DNA from: an uncultured Lachnospiraceae bacterium
GTDB lineage: Bacteria; Bacillota; Clostridia; Lachnospirales; Lachnospiraceae
DNA: 64,000 nt
Assembly (NCBI GenBank): GCA_910588565.1
Contig: CAJUPF010000007.1
Coordinates: 7,695-71,694 of the forward strand
Direction: 5' to 3'
The notes under the pieces were generated by a model, which was not told the DNA's origin, ran no database searches, and worked only from the letters and a program-made list of their open reading frames with translations. Positions within the stretch are counted from its first letter, which is position 1. Every line of letters begins with the position of its first letter. The position numbers were made by a program, and so were the translations under genes. This document shows, one piece after another, positions 63,702 through 64,000 of the stretch.

Positions 63702-63923
63702 CTAATATATTTTTTCCAAATCGGTTTCTATCCCGTATTTTTGCTGAAAAGAAAGCAATTCGGCATGATTTCTGATAAAGCATTCTTCTTTGAACTGCCC
63801 GGTGTGGATATTCCAAAAACCTGCTACCTGCTCGCCGTTGCAGATACTGCATTTTAATACGGGTTTCCAGTTTTCTTTGTCATAGTCCTCAGGTTGAGGC
63901 TTCTTATTTTTCCAAAACAGCAT
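63702..63923 (-). CDS. Small CxxC protein of unknown function
   Basis: 73 residues (MLFWKNKKPQPEDYDKENWK, then PVLKCSICNGEQVAGF with a CxxC pair, and ECFIRNHAELLSFQQKYGIE). AAAGGAGTATGT directly precedes the ATG at 63923. Similar short Lachnospiraceae proteins are often labelled aspartate dehydrogenase in databases, but this chain is far too short for that enzyme; a small zinc-binding protein is more likely. The 63562-63701 gap holds no other gene. Confidence 0.7.
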   Translation of the reverse strand: MLFWKNKKPQPEDYDKENWKPVLKCSICNGEQVAGFWNIHTGQFKEECFIRNHAELLSFQQKYGIETDLEKIY

Positions 63924-63945
63924 ACATACTCCTTTCCTATTTATT

Positions 63946-64000
63946 GCCGTATGGCATCGAGGGATACCCGGTGGGTATTTCTTATTTATCGCCGTATGGC
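63946..64000 (+). repeat. 45-bp element, array running off the window
   Basis: GCCGTATGGC starts at 63946 and again at 63991, with GAGGGATACCCGGTGGGTAT between. It is the same family as 7808-7890, upstream of the small CxxC gene. At least two units; the second is cut by the window end. Confidence 0.75.

Noticed and set aside
63702..63923. Aspartate dehydrogenase
   Set aside because: A 73-residue CxxC protein cannot form that enzyme; the label circulates in databases for similar short proteins but is not supported.

Overview
The window looks like a chromosomal stretch of a Gram-positive anaerobe of the Lachnospiraceae (Clostridia), possibly Blautia or a close relative. The reasons are the T-box-controlled ileS, the DUF1836, YerC, YycJ and DUF4190 genes, the many secreted proteins with FIVAR, Ig-like and fibronectin type III domains, and the moderate GC content. 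The genus is a guess. No rRNA, tRNA or CRISPR array was seen.

Layout. 1-5.6 kb: glgP (cut by the window edge) and ileS behind a T-box leader. 5.9-7.4 kb: two DUF4190 membrane proteins. 7.4-7.9 kb: a gene-free patch packed with repeats and a 151-bp inverted repeat. 7.9-11.2 kb: a metal-efflux operon (HMA chaperone, P1B ATPase, ArsR sensor, Cu/Zn-SOD-like protein) behind a promoter with an ArsR-type operator. 11.2-17.4 kb: DUF1836, YerC, an orphan ABC solute-binding lipoprotein, a COG2426 membrane protein, hisC, an aminotransferase and yycJ. 17.8-24.6 kb: a LacI-type regulator, then a thioesterase-pepP-polA-coaE operon. 24.8-31.6 kb: an AT-rich accessory block with two ABC-2 exporter operons (MerR- and XRE-controlled) and small unknown genes. 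31.7-36.0 kb: galT, kduD, kduI and an aldo/keto reductase. 36.2-45.8 kb: a class Ic aminotransferase, rarA, sbcC, sbcD and a polysaccharide deacetylase.

46-51.6 kb holds the main discovery: a diversity-generating retroelement (DGR). It has an avd-like accessory gene, a 125-bp template repeat (TR), a reverse transcriptase gene and a secreted target protein carrying two 125-bp variable repeats (VRs) in duplicated DUF6273-like domains. VR-A differs from the TR at 23 positions, all template adenines. VR-B differs at 23 adenines plus four C/T transitions. The reverse transcriptase is broken by an internal deletion with frameshift that removes the motif A region with its catalytic aspartate, so this copy looks like a recently silenced DGR, or one served by an enzyme elsewhere.

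51.7-64 kb: a Uma2 nuclease-like gene, a clpB 3' relic, a 3636-residue secreted protein (alginate-lyase-like head, nine LamG-like domains, seven InlB-type repeats, three FIVAR and fibronectin-like repeats) and a small CxxC protein.

A second theme is repeat traffic. A 45-47-bp element occurs in intergenic tandem arrays and also, read in frame, inside proteins (thioesterase tail, SbcD insertion, probably the deacetylase linker). A second palindrome-headed element occurs twice. Gene relics (Uma2, clpB, Ig-like, hicB chimera) point to repeated small rearrangements.
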